The notes under the pieces are model-generated. The model made no database searches. It was not told the DNA's origin and saw only the letters and a program-made list of their open reading frames with translations. From Oscillospiraceae bacterium (GTDB lineage: Bacteria > Bacillota > Clostridia > UMGS1840 > HGM11507), in NCBI GenBank assembly GCA_015068665.1, contig SVKB01000015.1, positions 1 through 53,103 on the forward strand: a stretch of DNA of 53,103 bases, in the 5' to 3' direction. Each line of letters opens with the position of its first letter. Position 1 is the stretch's first letter. The position numbers were made by a program, and so were the translations under genes. Below are positions 23,795 to 34,127 of this stretch, one piece after another.

Positions 23795-26554
23795 ATGAAA
23801 AAAATAATATCGCTTATATTAGCATTAATATTCATTTTCACATATCCGACATTTTCTTTAGCAGAAGATATCGTCTCCTCGGATGTATCCTTTTCTTCTG
23901 ATTACGGACTTTTAAGTACGCTTGGGATTCTGACTGTCGATGAAAATAATTATAATGTAGCAATTACCCGTCAGGAATTTGCGAAAATAATATTCAAGCT
24001 TATAACTAATTCCGATTTGTATACGGAAGATTATACATATTCTTCCTATTCAGATGTAACTGACAGTGAATATATCGGATACGTAAACGAAATGGTAAGG
24101 CTTAAGGTTATAAACGGATATTCTGACGGAACCTTCAGACCGTATAATGAAATTACTTTAACCGAAGCCGTAACCTTTATTATCCGTGCAATAGGCTATG
24201 ATATAAAGGCAGAGGCAAGCGGAGGATATCCTACCGGATACTTGCAGGAAGCACAAAGAGCGGGGCTTTTAAAAGGTGTTTCCGTAAAATCAGATGAAAC
24301 CATTACATTTTTGGATTGTGGCAGACTTATTAAGAATACTCTTCTTGCAAAGCTTCAGCAAAAAAGCGGATTCTCGTCTGACGGTTCGGTATCCTATACC
24401 GAACAGGAATATACCATATTGAATTCAGTGTACAGAGTTGGCATAATAACTGATGTTGTAAACGGAATTGATATGACAAAACTTTCGGGAGAAAGTACGG
24501 TTGCTCCATGGCATATATTAATAGGTCAGAAGGAGCTTGACATAGGTAAATTAGAGCCGAGAGAATATCTTGGATACGAAGTAGAAGCGTACTATACAAT
24601 AGATGACGACATTCTTATTCACATTGAGAAAACAGGCAGAAATAATATTGCGGTTATAGATGTAAAGGATATAAAATCTATTGATAATTCTTCAAACATT
24701 ATAACAGAGGAAGGATATTACAAAAATACCGAATATAAGTGCGGTATTCTTACCAACTATATATACAATAACGGAATATCCAAAAATCCGTTTACTCTTG
24801 ACATGTTTTCGGGCAAGAACGGTGCTTTGACTCTTATAGATAATAACGGAGATAAGATATATGATGTCATAAAAGCTGATGTATATTATGATATAGTATG
24901 CGATTATGTGGATACAAGCTCAGACCTTGTGTACGACCTTATAACGGGAAAGCCAATCAGTGTAGATATGACTGACGAAAATCCCTACATCGATGTTTTT
25001 GATTTAGCCGGTAATATTACAGATGTAAAAAATATAAAGCCGTATGATATATTAAGCGTGTTTGAAACCTTGCCTGAGCATGAGCAGAAATATATTAAGA
25101 TAATAGTATCAAATAATTCCGTAACAGGAAATGTCGGAGAGATTTCTTACGATGATTACGGGCGCATTGTAACTGCAATTGCAGGAAATACATACACATT
25201 TACAAAAGAAGCAATGAATTATTTCGGAACCTCTTATGATGCAGGTAAAAAATATGTATTTACCCTGAACTTTGACGGATATATTGCAGGGGTTAAGGAT
25301 AATGCAACCGACCTTATGTCATTTGGCGTTATATTAAACTATTACGTTGAAGAAACCCCTGTAGAGAGAACAATAAGAATAATTTATATGTCACAGGATG
25401 GGAAAAAGCAGGAGACGGGGTTAAGAAAATGGGTGACCATTGATAATATAAAATATAAAAACGATGACTTGAATTTGCTGAAACATCTTGATAGGGCATC
25501 CGATCTTGACTTTGGTGAAAGAGCCAGATGTAACGGTACACAGGTAATAAAATACCAGCTTGATGCAAACAGAAATCTTAGCTTTATTGATACTGTTGCA
25601 TATACCTATGATGTTTTAGCCGATACTGCAATACCAACGGATGAAGATTCTGAGTTTGATACCTATAATGCCTTGAGAAGAGGAGCGAGCTCAGCAGATG
25701 CCACCGGCGAGCCGACTTTTTACTGGAATGCCCAATGTTACGACTGGGAGGTTTATATAGGCTCACGTACCAAAGCTTTTTCAGGACCGTATAGAAATCT
25801 GTCAGATAGCAGCGTATATAAAGAAACTGATAACTACAGGGTTTCTGCCTTTAACGGTTATAACGATTACTATACATCGTATTATGATGATCCGGACAGT
25901 TACTTAGCATCACTCGTGTTTTTCCATCGGGTAAGCAGTAATTCGGATGGGGCAAGCGGATATGATGTAACCTTCTCGGTATTTGATAAATATACTTATG
26001 CAGTAAATAATGAAGGTGTAACAGGATATAACATTTATTATTGGGAAGGCAGAAGCTATAAATCTGCATTTGCAGCCATAAATGTAGGATGGACTGATTC
26101 TTCAAATAAACTTGGTGAAGGTAAAATAAAAATTACTCCTGACAAGTTAAAGCAGGGGGATGTGTTAAGATTTTCAAGAATGTCTGATGACTCAATTGCA
26201 AACTACAGGGTATGTTACAGAGCTGACGGTGATATTTTTATTTCCGAGTATGACACAGGCAGCGTTAATGGCGAATTACTGTATTCAGGATATCTTTACA
26301 GAAAATACAGTGACGGTGCAAGTTATGCAAGAGAAACAGCTATATCAAGTGTAACAGATGATTCAAAAATTCTTTATTTTAATACTGAAGTCCCTGTTAT
26401 AGTTTATAATCCCGAAAAAAAAGCAGGACACAGACTGTCAACCGATAATCACCAAAGCGGAGATTACTATACAACAAGCGGTGACGGTGCATCAAGGATA
26501 ATGATAAATGTAACAAACGGTAAACCCCTTGCGGTTTATATTATAAAAAGATGA
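23795..26554 (+). CDS. SLH domain-containing secreted protein
   Basis: 919-residue exported protein with a signal peptide (residues 1-~23, ending FSLAED). N-terminal SLH repeats span about residues 35-190: ITRQEFAKIIFKL, then YSDVTDSEYIGYVNEMVRL with INGYSDGTFRPYNEIT, then a more divergent third. The remaining ~720 residues are an uncharacterised Asp/Tyr-rich beta region without a recognised catalytic motif. It probably binds wall polymer through the SLH repeats and projects the rest outward. It begins 16 bases after the giant SLH gene behind AAAGGAG and is followed closely by a stalk-domain gene, so it is in the same operon. Confidence 0.85.
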   Translation: MKKIISLILALIFIFTYPTFSLAEDIVSSDVSFSSDYGLLSTLGILTVDENNYNVAITRQEFAKIIFKLITNSDLYTEDYTYSSYSDVTDSEYIGYVNEMVRLKVINGYSDGTFRPYNEITLTEAVTFIIRAIGYDIKAEASGGYPTGYLQEAQRAGLLKGVSVKSDETITFLDCGRLIKNTLLAKLQQKSGFSSDGSVSYTEQEYTILNSVYRVGIITDVVNGIDMTKLSGESTVAPWHILIGQKELDIGKLEPREYLGYEVEAYYTIDDDILIHIEKTGRNNIAVIDVKDIKSIDNSSNIITEEGYYKNTEYKCGILTNYIYNNGISKNPFTLDMFSGKNGALTLIDNNGDKIYDVIKADVYYDIVCDYVDTSSDLVYDLITGKPISVDMTDENPYIDVFDLAGNITDVKNIKPYDILSVFETLPEHEQKYIKIIVSNNSVTGNVGEISYDDYGRIVTAIAGNTYTFTKEAMNYFGTSYDAGKKYVFTLNFDGYIAGVKDNATDLMSFGVILNYYVEETPVERTIRIIYMSQDGKKQETGLRKWVTIDNIKYKNDDLNLLKHLDRASDLDFGERARCNGTQVIKYQLDANRNLSFIDTVAYTYDVLADTAIPTDEDSEFDTYNALRRGASSADATGEPTFYWNAQCYDWEVYIGSRTKAFSGPYRNLSDSSVYKETDNYRVSAFNGYNDYYTSYYDDPDSYLASLVFFHRVSSNSDGASGYDVTFSVFDKYTYAVNNEGVTGYNIYYWEGRSYKSAFAAINVGWTDSSNKLGEGKIKITPDKLKQGDVLRFSRMSDDSIANYRVCYRADGDIFISEYDTGSVNGELLYSGYLYRKYSDGASYARETAISSVTDDSKILYFNTEVPVIVYNPEKKAGHRLSTDNHQSGDYYTTSGDGASRIMINVTNGKPLAVYIIKR

Positions 26555-26565
26555 GGTGGAGTTAA

Positions 26566-27126
26566 ATGAAAAGATTTATTTGTATAGTAAGTATAGTATG
26601 CATTCTTTTTTCCATTATTCCGGTAACCTCATTTGCATGGTTAACCAGAGCAGATCGTTATCCTGAATCCAAACCTGCTTTCGGAGGAAGTGCTTCAAAG
26701 TTTGTGGATAAGGGGCTTCCGGCACCGATTGTTGCAGATCCTTATCCAAGTGCTGTGCCGGGAAGAATTAACATTAAATTTGATGGTGAATTTGAGTATT
26801 TTTACGAAAAACCAATTCTGACAGACGGGAGAGTTTTTCTCCCTTTCAGAGAATTGTTTGAATTTTTTGATTTAAGTGTTTCCTGGGATGATGAAAGTAA
26901 TACTGCAATTGCAAAAAATGAGGAAACTGAAATAAAAATTACTACAGGCAGTACTACAGCCTATGTTAACGGTAACCTGAAAACTCTTGATGTACCCGCA
27001 TTTATTACTGGCGGCAGAACTTATGTACCTTTAAGATTTGTTGCCGAAAGTCTTGGCTACAGTGTTGGCTGGGATGGAAGAAACGGGATTGTAAATATCT
27101 ATACAAGCGGAGGTGGAGCAAGATGA
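26566..27126 (+). CDS. Stalk domain (copper amine oxidase N-terminal-like) secreted protein
   Basis: 186-residue exported protein with a signal peptide (residues 1-~23, ending TSFAW). One copper-amine-oxidase-N-like domain covers about residues 65-183. It shows the paired motifs GRVFLPFRELFEFFDLSVSW and GRTYVPLRFVAESLGYSVGW, each followed by D and a short acidic turn. Despite the name, this domain carries no oxidase activity; in Firmicutes it occurs on many wall-associated proteins. Its stop codon overlaps the start of the lyase gene (ATGA), implying coupled synthesis with that enzyme. GAGGTGGAG precedes the ATG. Confidence 0.87.
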   Translation: MKRFICIVSIVCILFSIIPVTSFAWLTRADRYPESKPAFGGSASKFVDKGLPAPIVADPYPSAVPGRINIKFDGEFEYFYEKPILTDGRVFLPFRELFEFFDLSVSWDDESNTAIAKNEETEIKITTGSTTAYVNGNLKTLDVPAFITGGRTYVPLRFVAESLGYSVGWDGRNGIVNIYTSGGGAR

Positions 27127-30100
27127 AAAGAATAATTTCAATTATTATTGTTACTGTGATATTATTATCGGCAGTACCGTCATTTGCTTTTCTTGACGAT
27201 TCAGGCGTACTTACCTGGGAAGAAAGAGGCGATATTGAAAATGTTAAATCCACAGGCAGAGAATGGCCATTCAGACCGGCTCCTGACGCAAGAAGTCAGC
27301 AGAATCCGCCTTCCTTTGCATGGCCTCAGGTAGAAGGGGCAACTGCTTATGACCTTGTTATAGCAAAAGATAAGGAATTTTCGGATATTGCCTACGAAAA
27401 GTACGGCCTTATTGAACATTTCCATAACTTTTCGGTTTGCTTTGAAACAGGCGTTGAATATTACTGGACAGTTCGTTATCATACGGGAGTAGGCGTATCA
27501 AAGTGGAGAGAACCTTCAAGATTTATAGTGCTTCCCGAAGCGTATGAGTTTCCGCTTCCCGATATAGAAGATACAGTTGCAAAATTAAAGGGATGGAATC
27601 ATCCTAAAAATATATTTAATGAAAAAAATCTGCCTGAATTCAGAAATGCTAAAGAGGTAAACGAGTCAGTAAAGAAAGTCTATGACAAAATCTTATCCAA
27701 TGCACAAAAATATATTGATGCAGGTATCGCGACTGCGGATAAGAGTCCCGGATCTGCTGATGATTATTTATATCCCACGGCCTTTGCATATATTATTGGC
27801 AAAGATAAACAGGCAGGAGAATTTGCAAAAAAGCAACTTCTGGAGATGGCTTCATGGGATCCCTCCAATACAATAAGCTACGCATCTGACAGCAGTGCCT
27901 TCAGAACTACGCTTCTGAATATGGCAGTTGCTTTTGACTGGTGTTACGACCTGCTTGACGAGGGTGAAAAAACTAAAATCATAAATGCTATAAGAGAAAG
28001 AATTATTATATACGAAGATCCGAAAGACGGTTTGCAGGATACAGTTTCCATGATAAATCATACGCCTAATATATCACATGGTGTAAACGGTCTGATGAAT
28101 TATTTTCTTCCTGCATGTGTTATTATGATAAATGAAATTCCCGAGGCAGAGGAGTTTGTAAGGCATTACCTTCCTTTATACTTAAACATTGCACCTATAT
28201 ATTCCAATGAAGACGGAAGCTGGGGCGTTGGTGTAAGATACTGGAGTTATGTATATCATGAAAATATTTTTCCTTATACCTTAAAAGAACTTACGGGAAT
28301 TGACCTTTATGATAAGGCATGGTTTAAGAACGGAGAATTGATGCCGCTTTATCTTATGTCTTCTTCCTGGGTGTGTGAATTCGGAGAAGGCGGAAATGGT
28401 TCAAAAGTTGATGGAAACCATTATGTAGCACTCTGTCACATGCTTGCATATACCCGCTCAGAAACTTTGAAATGGAAGATGGATACGTTTGGTCTTAATC
28501 CTGCATCAAGATCGGATTTTTATATTTTTGGTCCGATAATGGAAGGGGTAGAAGCTAAAGCACCTTATTCATATCCGAGAAGTCACGTGTTTTCTGATAC
28601 AGGTGTTGCGGCACTGCATTCCGATCTTATAAACGACACGGATAAAATATCATTATATTTCCGTTCAAGTCCCTGGGGTTCGTATGGGCATAACCATCCC
28701 GACCAGAATTCTTTCCACATTCACGCCTACGGGGAAAGGCTCGCAATAGACTCAGGTTATTACGATTCGTTTTTATCTGCCTTCGATAGAGGATATACAA
28801 AGAAAAGCTATGCGCATAATACTGTTACTTTCGACGGAGGACAGGGACAGCCGTATCAGGCAGGAAATGCAGACGGGGAAATTTTAAATTTCCTTAACCA
28901 TACTGATTTTGACCTGGTAACAGGTGAAGCAGCTGAAAGCTATAACCATGCTAATAACGGTGAAGATGAATTCAGTAATATTGAGAAATTTAAAAGGCAT
29001 ATCATTTATCTTCGTCCCGATACTTTTGTTGTTATTGATGATCTTAAAGCCGGAGATAATAAAGAAGTACAGTTTGAATGGTGGCTTAATGCAGAGGACG
29101 GTTTAAGCCTTTATGAATCAAGAACAGGTGCTGAGGTTATCAGAGGAAATGCTGCTCTTGATACTAAAGTTCATTATCCTGAAGTATCAGGATATTACAG
29201 TGATATTTTCTCGGGTCCCGATTTGATTGCACTGACTCCTCAAAGCGGTAATCCGCCTGTAACCAAAAGAGTATGGTTTGAAACCGAAAACAAAGCCAAT
29301 TCCACCAAGATTGTAACGACAATGGGAGTAAGAAAAAAGAATGAAAATCCAACTTATGTAAAAAATGAAGATAAGGGCGGATATCTTATTCTGACCTTCC
29401 GGGACGGAACAAAAGTTTACGTTTCAAAAAAAGGAGAAGTAATCGAAGATAAAAATGTGAAAAGTGATGCAGAGGCTCTTGTTATAAAGGGTGAAAGCAT
29501 TATGATGGTTGAGGGTACCTTTGTTGAAAGAAGAGGAGAAAAGGTAATTTCTTCTGATAAAAAGGTATCGGTTACTGTTGGTAAAGAAGAAATAGGTGTG
29601 TCCGCAAGTGAAGACACCAATATATCCGTTATGACAGGGGAAGTAAAAACCTTAAAGAGTCCAATGGGAATTGTTGAAGAAAAAGGACAATCCACGCGTG
29701 GTTTTTACTGGGATAACATTGATGGTATAACTAATATAAAAGCATATCCCGGATATTATACATATTATTTGAATGATAAGCCTCTTCCGGGCGGAGAAGC
29801 AAGCGATTCTTCATTTAAATATTATATTGATGAAGCTGAATATAAGGCAGAACTTTCCGGATATGTAAACCATGACGGAGTTGATATATTAAGCGGAAAA
29901 ATTGTTAACAACGCAGGTTTTTATACTATTGAGGAAATTCATAATGTAAAATTAAAGGGCGCATCAAAAGGAGACCGTATTTTACTCAATCAAAATGAAA
30001 ATATCGTTGTAGACGGCAGCGAACCTTCTTTGAAGCTTAAATCAGCAAGCTCTGTAAAATATGATGCCGTAAAAATTGATGATCCCGATACATACAGAAA

Positions 30101-30521
30101 TGAACTTAATTCACTTGTTGAAGCAGAGAACTTCACAACAAAGTCAGGTGCCGGCGGAATATATAATACGAGAACCTTTATGTCAGGCGGCGCAGGGGTA
30201 ACAAACTTTAATATTTTCGGCGACAGTATGACCTGGGAAGTTGATGCTCCCGAAAACGGTAATTACGATGTTGTAATAAAATATGTAAGCTGGTCTTCTC
30301 TTACCCCCGGAATTTCCCGAAGACTTATCGAAGTTAACGGTAAACTCGGTCTTGCGGAAATTGCAGAAACAGGTAATTACGGTTCAAGCCCTGAACAGTG
30401 GGTAGCCTCAAGAATTAAAACCAATATAGCACTTAAAAAAGGTAAAAATAAAATTACAATTTATCCGGTAGACGGAGAATGGAATATTGACTGGATAGGT
30501 CTTATAAAATCTGACAAATAG
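27123..30521 (+). CDS. Secreted DUF4962/heparinase II/III-type polysaccharide lyase with CBM
   Basis: 1132-residue exported enzyme. Signal peptide at residues 1-~20 (SAVPSFAF). A DUF4962-like N-terminal domain holds PPSFAWPQVEGATAYDLVIA at about 61-80. An (alpha/alpha) toroid spans ~150-480 (SHGVNGLMNYF, WVCEFGEGGNGSKVDGNHY). The heparinase II/III beta domain follows, with the hallmark HNHPDQNSFHIHAYGERLAI near 523. A CBM6/35-like module ends the protein (LVEAENFTTKSG to DWIGLI, ~1000-1130). Such enzymes cleave uronate-containing polysaccharides (heparin, alginate or ulvan-type) by beta-elimination outside the cell; the substrate is not readable here. It is coupled to the stalk-domain gene upstream and lies 11 bases before a solute-binding lipoprotein gene. 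Confidence 0.87.
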   Translation: MKRIISIIIVTVILLSAVPSFAFLDDSGVLTWEERGDIENVKSTGREWPFRPAPDARSQQNPPSFAWPQVEGATAYDLVIAKDKEFSDIAYEKYGLIEHFHNFSVCFETGVEYYWTVRYHTGVGVSKWREPSRFIVLPEAYEFPLPDIEDTVAKLKGWNHPKNIFNEKNLPEFRNAKEVNESVKKVYDKILSNAQKYIDAGIATADKSPGSADDYLYPTAFAYIIGKDKQAGEFAKKQLLEMASWDPSNTISYASDSSAFRTTLLNMAVAFDWCYDLLDEGEKTKIINAIRERIIIYEDPKDGLQDTVSMINHTPNISHGVNGLMNYFLPACVIMINEIPEAEEFVRHYLPLYLNIAPIYSNEDGSWGVGVRYWSYVYHENIFPYTLKELTGIDLYDKAWFKNGELMPLYLMSSSWVCEFGEGGNGSKVDGNHYVALCHMLAYTRSETLKWKMDTFGLNPASRSDFYIFGPIMEGVEAKAPYSYPRSHVFSDTGVAALHSDLINDTDKISLYFRSSPWGSYGHNHPDQNSFHIHAYGERLAIDSGYYDSFLSAFDRGYTKKSYAHNTVTFDGGQGQPYQAGNADGEILNFLNHTDFDLVTGEAAESYNHANNGEDEFSNIEKFKRHIIYLRPDTFVVIDDLKAGDNKEVQFEWWLNAEDGLSLYESRTGAEVIRGNAALDTKVHYPEVSGYYSDIFSGPDLIALTPQSGNPPVTKRVWFETENKANSTKIVTTMGVRKKNENPTYVKNEDKGGYLILTFRDGTKVYVSKKGEVIEDKNVKSDAEALVIKGESIMMVEGTFVERRGEKVISSDKKVSVTVGKEEIGVSASEDTNISVMTGEVKTLKSPMGIVEEKGQSTRGFYWDNIDGITNIKAYPGYYTYYLNDKPLPGGEASDSSFKYYIDEAEYKAELSGYVNHDGVDILSGKIVNNAGFYTIEEIHNVKLKGASKGDRILLNQNENIVVDGSEPSLKLKSASSVKYDAVKIDDPDTYRNELNSLVEAENFTTKSGAGGIYNTRTFMSGGAGVTNFNIFGDSMTWEVDAPENGNYDVVIKYVSWSSLTPGISRRLIEVNGKLGLAEIAETGNYGSSPEQWVASRIKTNIALKKGKNKITIYPVDGEWNIDWIGLIKSDK

Positions 30522-30532
30522 GAGTGGGTAAA

Positions 30533-32095
30533 ATGAAAAAGCTATTATGTTTGCTAATGGCAATAACAATGATTTTAGCCTTATTTACAGGTTGTTCGGA
30601 GAATTTAAGTGAAAATTCTCCATATAATCCCGATATAAAAGCAGGAGATACAGGCGGACTTAAAATGCCTATATCAAAAACAGGGGAAGAGATAACATGG
30701 TCTGTAACATCAGCAGAAGGTAATCTTAACGATAGCTATGTTGTAAAAAAGATAAGAGAAATAACAGGCGTAAATGTTAAACTTGACGTGTATCCTGCCT
30801 CTGTAGCAATGGAAAAAATCAATGTTCTGATTGCAGGCGGTCAGATTCCTGATATTATAGGTCAGGGACTTGAACAGTCACTGGCAGATGATCTTTGCAC
30901 TCAGGGAGCATTTGCTGCAGTAGAAGATTATATCGATAAGCTTCCTAATTTTAAAAAGACATTTGTAGATAACAAGGATAATAACTGGATTTTTAAATCT
31001 TATGCAGCGCCTGATGAAAAATTATACGGATTTTACGGTTATGACTATAACAGAGATATAAACACTCAGGCAACAATGTACCGTAAGGATATATTTGATA
31101 AACACGGGCTTAAAATGTGGAATTCTCCTGAAGAATTTTATCAGACACTAAAAAAATTAAAAGAACTTTATCCTTCTTCAACACCTTATACAACCAAATC
31201 CGGAGACGGCGTTTTCGGAGCATGGAGTACAAGCTGGGGTATGGTTGCGCATACACCTTACTATGATGAAGAAGAAAAAATATGGAAATTTACAGATGTT
31301 GACCCTGCATATAAAGAAATGCTTGACTTTATGAAAAAATTATATAAGGAAGGACTTATTGACCCTGAATTTATAACAAATACACAACCTGCATGGACAA
31401 CAAAAATGACACAGCCGGACAAAGCATTCGTCACAACCGACTGGATAGGCAGAATGGAAATGTTCAAAGAGCAGACTAAAGATACAGTTCCGGATTATGA
31501 TTTAAGGTTTGCAAATCCAATGGGACCAAAAGGTACGATGAAAGAGCCGCAGCAGGTTTGCTGGGCAAGATATGTTGCAAATAATGAGAAGGCTGAAACA
31601 GCATTTAAGCTTCTTGACTTTTGTTTATCTCCATTCGGAAAAGAGCTTATCACAATGGGTATTGAAGGAGAAACTTATACCCTGGGTGAAGACGGAATGG
31701 CAGATTACATAGAATTTCCCGATACTGTTCCTGCAATAACCGAACTTGAAGCAAAATACGGAATGTTTGTTGAAGGAATGTACTTAAGCTTTGACAGAAG
31801 GAGTTCATATTTCCAGTTCTCGGAAAGAGAACAGGAGGCTCAGGAATTCGCGAAGGATAAGTCAAAGCTTGAACCAATTGATCCTATTTTAGTTTTCACC
31901 GAAGAGGAAAAGGAAGTAAAAAACAGAATTCTTGCTGATTTCGAAAAAGCAGGTAAGGAATTTGCAACCAAATATGTGCTTAATGACCTTGGTGACAAAG
32001 AATGGAATGATTGGCTGAAAAAAGCGGAAAACTTAGGTTATAAAGAGCTTGTGAAAGTATATAATGACGCTCAGAAAAGATTTGATGTTAAATAG
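30533..32095 (+). CDS. Extracellular solute-binding lipoprotein (LplA-like)
   Basis: 520-residue lipoprotein with signal peptide and lipobox (LALFTGC, Cys near residue 21). It is followed by a polar linker and a GDTGGLKMPI motif found also in the second lipoprotein at 36720. The body is a family 1 solute-binding fold: TGVNVKLDVYP, then IPDIIGQG, then a hinge region. The C terminus contains GDKEWNDWLKKAENLG, typical of LplA-type oligosaccharide binders. It would feed an ABC importer, but no permease gene lies in the window. The ATG at 30533 with AGGAG eight bases upstream is preferred to GTG at 30524. A strong terminator follows at 32106. Confidence 0.88.
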   Translation: MKKLLCLLMAITMILALFTGCSENLSENSPYNPDIKAGDTGGLKMPISKTGEEITWSVTSAEGNLNDSYVVKKIREITGVNVKLDVYPASVAMEKINVLIAGGQIPDIIGQGLEQSLADDLCTQGAFAAVEDYIDKLPNFKKTFVDNKDNNWIFKSYAAPDEKLYGFYGYDYNRDINTQATMYRKDIFDKHGLKMWNSPEEFYQTLKKLKELYPSSTPYTTKSGDGVFGAWSTSWGMVAHTPYYDEEEKIWKFTDVDPAYKEMLDFMKKLYKEGLIDPEFITNTQPAWTTKMTQPDKAFVTTDWIGRMEMFKEQTKDTVPDYDLRFANPMGPKGTMKEPQQVCWARYVANNEKAETAFKLLDFCLSPFGKELITMGIEGETYTLGEDGMADYIEFPDTVPAITELEAKYGMFVEGMYLSFDRRSSYFQFSEREQEAQEFAKDKSKLEPIDPILVFTEEEKEVKNRILADFEKAGKEFATKYVLNDLGDKEWNDWLKKAENLGYKELVKVYNDAQKRFDVK

Positions 32096-32105
32096 TGTAC
32101 ATTTT

Positions 32106-32146
32106 TTTGCACCAAAAAGAGATATTTTCTTTTTGGTGCAAATTTT
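32106..32146 (+). terminator. Intrinsic terminator between lipoprotein and GH20 genes
   Basis: A perfect 15-bp stem (TTTGCACCAAAAAGA and its complement) with a 7-nt loop, followed by TTTT. It ends only 17 bases before the GH20 start codon, leaving no room for a promoter downstream. Confidence 0.88.
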
Positions 32147-32163
32147 AAAATCGGAGGACAGTA

Positions 32164-34002
32164 ATGGGTATTTTATATAATGATATTCCGGAAGAACTTA
32201 ATTACGGAATACAACAAATGGAGAAGTCTGTTTGTGTTGATAGGGAAATTAATATTACTGCAAGCAAGTCAGCACATAATAAGATAATGTTTGACGGTAT
32301 TAAATGTGATATAGAATATGCCGATAAGGTATATTTTTTCAGAGCATTAAGCATACTTTTGGAAAATATAAATAAAGGTCAATTTGATATTCTTGAAACT
32401 AAAAAAACAAAGAGCACAGGAGTATTACTTGATTTATCAAGAAATGCTGCATTAACTGTTGCTTCTTTAAAAAAATATATGGATTTTATGGCAAAAATGG
32501 GAATGAACAGACTTTATTTATATATGGAAGATATGTTTGAAGTTTCTGAAAGATGTCATTTTGGATATTTAAGAGGCAGATATACAAAAGAAGAATTAAA
32601 GGAAATTGATGATTACGGTTTTAATTACGGTATTGAAGTTATTCCAAGTATACAGGCGTTGGGACATCATTATCAATATTTAAGAAGTGAAGAATCCTAT
32701 GACGTAAAAGATACTTCGGGAGAATTATTGGTTGGGGAAAAGGAAACCTATATATTTATAGAAAATATGATAAAATCAGTTTTAAGTTCCTTAAGGACTA
32801 AACGTATTGTAATTAATATGGACGAAACACATACATTAGGACTTGGTAATTATCTTAAGAAAAACGGGTATGAAAATCCACAACAAATCTTTTTAAAACA
32901 CTTAAAAAAGGTATACGAGATTACTGACAGATTAGGACTTGAAGCAATTATATCAAGTGATATGTTTTTTAATATGGCATCTAAAAAACACTATTATTAT
33001 GATAAACAAGCCATAATCACTAAAGAAACTATAGAAAAGATTCCCGAAAACGCAACACTAATATACTGGCATTACGGTGAAGAATATGGTTGTGACGATT
33101 ATATGTTTAAAAAACATATGGAGATTGGTAGAAAAATTATTTTTTATGGGGGTACATGGACCTGGTCAGGGCATCTTCCTGAAACTGTTTTTGCTCTTGA
33201 TTGTACAAAAAAAGCACTTGAATCGTGCGAAAGACATAATGTTGAGGATGTTGTTATGACAGTATGGGGGGATAATGGAAACGAATGTAATCATTTTTAC
33301 GCCCTTCTCACTCTTTGTTATGCTGCTGAATTTACGTACGGAAACGAAGAAAAATATCGTGAAAGGTTTGAGGCTTTAACAGGCATAAAACCTGAAGCTT
33401 TTGAAGATATGAGTGCTTATCAGAATGCATATAGCAAAGCTGTAAAGTGTGAAGACTTTACAAAAAGATTCTATGGTAAAACACTGTTTTACCAGGATAT
33501 TTTGTTAGGTCAGGCAGATTTATACTTAAAAGAGCATCCCATGAGTGGACATTACAGAAAATATGCAGAAAAATTTAAATTGTACTCTGAAACAGGAAGT
33601 GCATGGAAATCACATTTTGAGTATATCTTTAACATTTTTAAGATTCTGGAGATAAAATGCTATGTTGCACAAAATCTTCAGGATGCATATAGAAATAAAG
33701 ATAAAAACGAACTTGAAAAAATTTCTCGCTTATTAACAAACGAGTTATATAAATATCTGGATAAATGCCATAAAAAACATAAAGAACTCTGGTTTTTATA
33801 TAACAAGCCCTTTGGTTGGGAAGTTTTGGATATAAGATATGCAGGTCTTATGGCGAGAACAGTAACTGCCTATGAACGTATAAACGCATATTTGTGCGGA
33901 AAAATAGAAAGGATAGAAGAACTGGAAGAAGAAAGACTACCATACACTTTCAGTCCGTTTACAAAATATCCTTCTATTGCAACAAATACATATGAATTTT
34001 AA
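32164..34002 (+). CDS. Intracellular GH20-like beta-N-acetylhexosaminidase
   Basis: 612-residue protein without a signal peptide. A short N-terminal domain (residues 1-~85) precedes a TIM barrel beginning GVLLDLSRNAALTVASLKKY. The Asp-Glu catalytic pair of family GH20 is INMDETHT, with Asp220 and Glu221. Aromatic-rich segments HYGEEYG and GGTWTWSGH (~345) line the usual -1 site, as in exo-hexosaminidases acting by substrate assistance. It would release GlcNAc or GalNAc from imported oligosaccharides, feeding the NahK-like kinase. GGAGGA precedes the ATG. Its transcription must come through the strong upstream terminator or from within the lipoprotein gene. The C-terminal ~180 residues are helical and unassigned. 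Confidence 0.8.
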   Translation: MGILYNDIPEELNYGIQQMEKSVCVDREINITASKSAHNKIMFDGIKCDIEYADKVYFFRALSILLENINKGQFDILETKKTKSTGVLLDLSRNAALTVASLKKYMDFMAKMGMNRLYLYMEDMFEVSERCHFGYLRGRYTKEELKEIDDYGFNYGIEVIPSIQALGHHYQYLRSEESYDVKDTSGELLVGEKETYIFIENMIKSVLSSLRTKRIVINMDETHTLGLGNYLKKNGYENPQQIFLKHLKKVYEITDRLGLEAIISSDMFFNMASKKHYYYDKQAIITKETIEKIPENATLIYWHYGEEYGCDDYMFKKHMEIGRKIIFYGGTWTWSGHLPETVFALDCTKKALESCERHNVEDVVMTVWGDNGNECNHFYALLTLCYAAEFTYGNEEKYRERFEALTGIKPEAFEDMSAYQNAYSKAVKCEDFTKRFYGKTLFYQDILLGQADLYLKEHPMSGHYRKYAEKFKLYSETGSAWKSHFEYIFNIFKILEIKCYVAQNLQDAYRNKDKNELEKISRLLTNELYKYLDKCHKKHKELWFLYNKPFGWEVLDIRYAGLMARTVTAYERINAYLCGKIERIEELEEERLPYTFSPFTKYPSIATNTYEF

Positions 34003-34020
34003 AGGTATGTTAAAAAACTT

Positions 34021-34072
34021 CAGACTGCAAAAACGGGATGCAGTAATGTTAAAGCTCCCGTTTTTCAGGCTG
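34021..34072 (+). terminator. Terminator after the GH20 gene
   Basis: AAAAACGGGA (34029-34038) pairs with TCCCGTTTTT (34056-34065), with an outer CAG-CTG extension of about seven pairs with a mismatch and bulge. The T-run is part of the stem. A 10-nt repeat, GTAATGTTAA, occurs in the loop and again just after the hairpin. Confidence 0.65.
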
Positions 34073-34127
34073 TAATGTTAAGGTAAAATTTTTAAAAAAA
34101 TCTTTGGAATATATACTTTTTTGTTAT

